A stretch of 64,000 bases of DNA from Corydoras sp. C115. Taxonomy: Eukaryota; Chordata; Actinopteri; Siluriformes; Callichthyidae. Shown piece after piece: positions 63,524 through 64,000 of the stretch. Below the pieces are notes generated by a model. It had not been told where the DNA came from, made no database searches, and saw only the letters and a list, made by a program, of their open reading frames with translations. Where the stretch lies: NCBI GenBank assembly GCA_019802505.1, contig JAFMOC010000240.1, forward strand, positions 528,501 to 592,500, read 5' to 3'. How positions within the stretch are numbered: position 1 is the stretch's first letter; each line of letters opens with the position of its first letter. Both the position numbers and the translations under genes were made by a program.

Positions 63524-64000
63524 CTAACACATGGGTGTGGTAGTTCAGTGGTTAGAGTGTTCTAATCAATTAAAAGTTGGAGCGTTCAAATCCCAACTAA
63601 AGTCACTAAAGTTACTGATGTTGGCCCTTGAGAAGGACCTTTAACCCTCATTGCACCAGGGATGCTATGTCACAGGTTTGTCCACTGGCCCTAGCCATCG
63701 AAATAGTACACTTGTATGAACTCACATCTTATTTGAATAAACCGGATATTCTGCAGGAATCTTTTGTGTCATAATATTTCTCCAAAATAATTTTTGAAGA
63801 AACAGCTGTGACAAAGTTGATCTCTAAATTAGACAAGTAGGAATCACAAACAATTCTCCTCAGACAACAAGTTCATAGTTAGTCAATAAAACTTTCCTCT
63901 GTGAAGTAACACATCAACATGACATTTATAGTTTTCTTTGTTCATTACAGAATATGTACTAGAAAAATATTTATATGTACCAGATATCAGAGAGAAGATG
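63524..64000 (+). repeat. Repeat with tRNA-like head, copy 2
   Basis: Better preserved head than copy 1: gtggtagttcagtggttagag (box A) and gttcaaatccc (box B). It runs off the window end, 1.795 kb after copy 1. Confidence 0.7.

Overview
The window looks like a transposon-dense, gene-poor stretch of a teleost fish nuclear genome. The evidence is tRNA-derived SINEs with a GGCGGCACGGTGG head, L2-group LINEs with the teleost (TGTAAA)n tail, chromodomain Ty3/gypsy and BEL/Pao LTR elements, split genes with GT-AG introns, and long (TA)n tracts. An otophysan fish is possible, but I cannot fix the species. I see no bacterial-type operon, CRISPR array or rRNA, and no functional tRNA gene.

Layout. 1-2290: a 1225-bp tandem duplication of a GC-rich LTR-bearing element inserted in an old gypsy copy. 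2291-7930: left copy of a large duplication (gypsy 3' end, internally deleted LINE, L2 remnant, SINE); its partner lies at 15378-20970, about 13.05 kb away. 7930-15378: inverted repeat, L2 LINE (9150-11420) and decayed gypsy elements. 21200-22236: C-type lectin pseudogene (+). 22290-23254: segment paralogous to 32325-32980, split by a SINE and by a deletion-derived BEL/Pao element (23255-27777, TSD gatag). 27810-30060: truncated gypsy element. 30063-32325: repeat built from palindromic hexamers spaced every 21-22 bp. 33240-36556: gypsy integrase relic and a deletion-derived gypsy element. 37679-45129: full-length chromodomain gypsy (TSD tacag) carrying a nested L2. 45723-46345: solo LTR (TSD gaaac). 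47898-50014: best copy of the GC-rich LTR family, with a 414-codon repetitive ORF. 50230-55430: hAT-like repeat, 12-bp minisatellite, nested DNA transposons, SINEs and a third member of the GC-rich LTR family. 56005-59577: the one convincing host gene, a five-exon C-type lectin with two lectin domains (-). 59580-64000: satellite-like and SINE repeats.

The only host function readable here is a fish-type C-type lectin family, present as one nearly complete gene and one broken paralogue in opposite orientation. Everything else is mobile DNA and its products. The most unusual items are (i) a non-autonomous LTR family with a GC-rich, frame-preserving repeat ORF, a conserved hairpin next to its polypurine tract and a terminal stem that keeps pairing through compensatory change, and (ii) the 21.5-bp phased palindrome array. 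Coordinates and splice sites were read by eye; no database search was possible.
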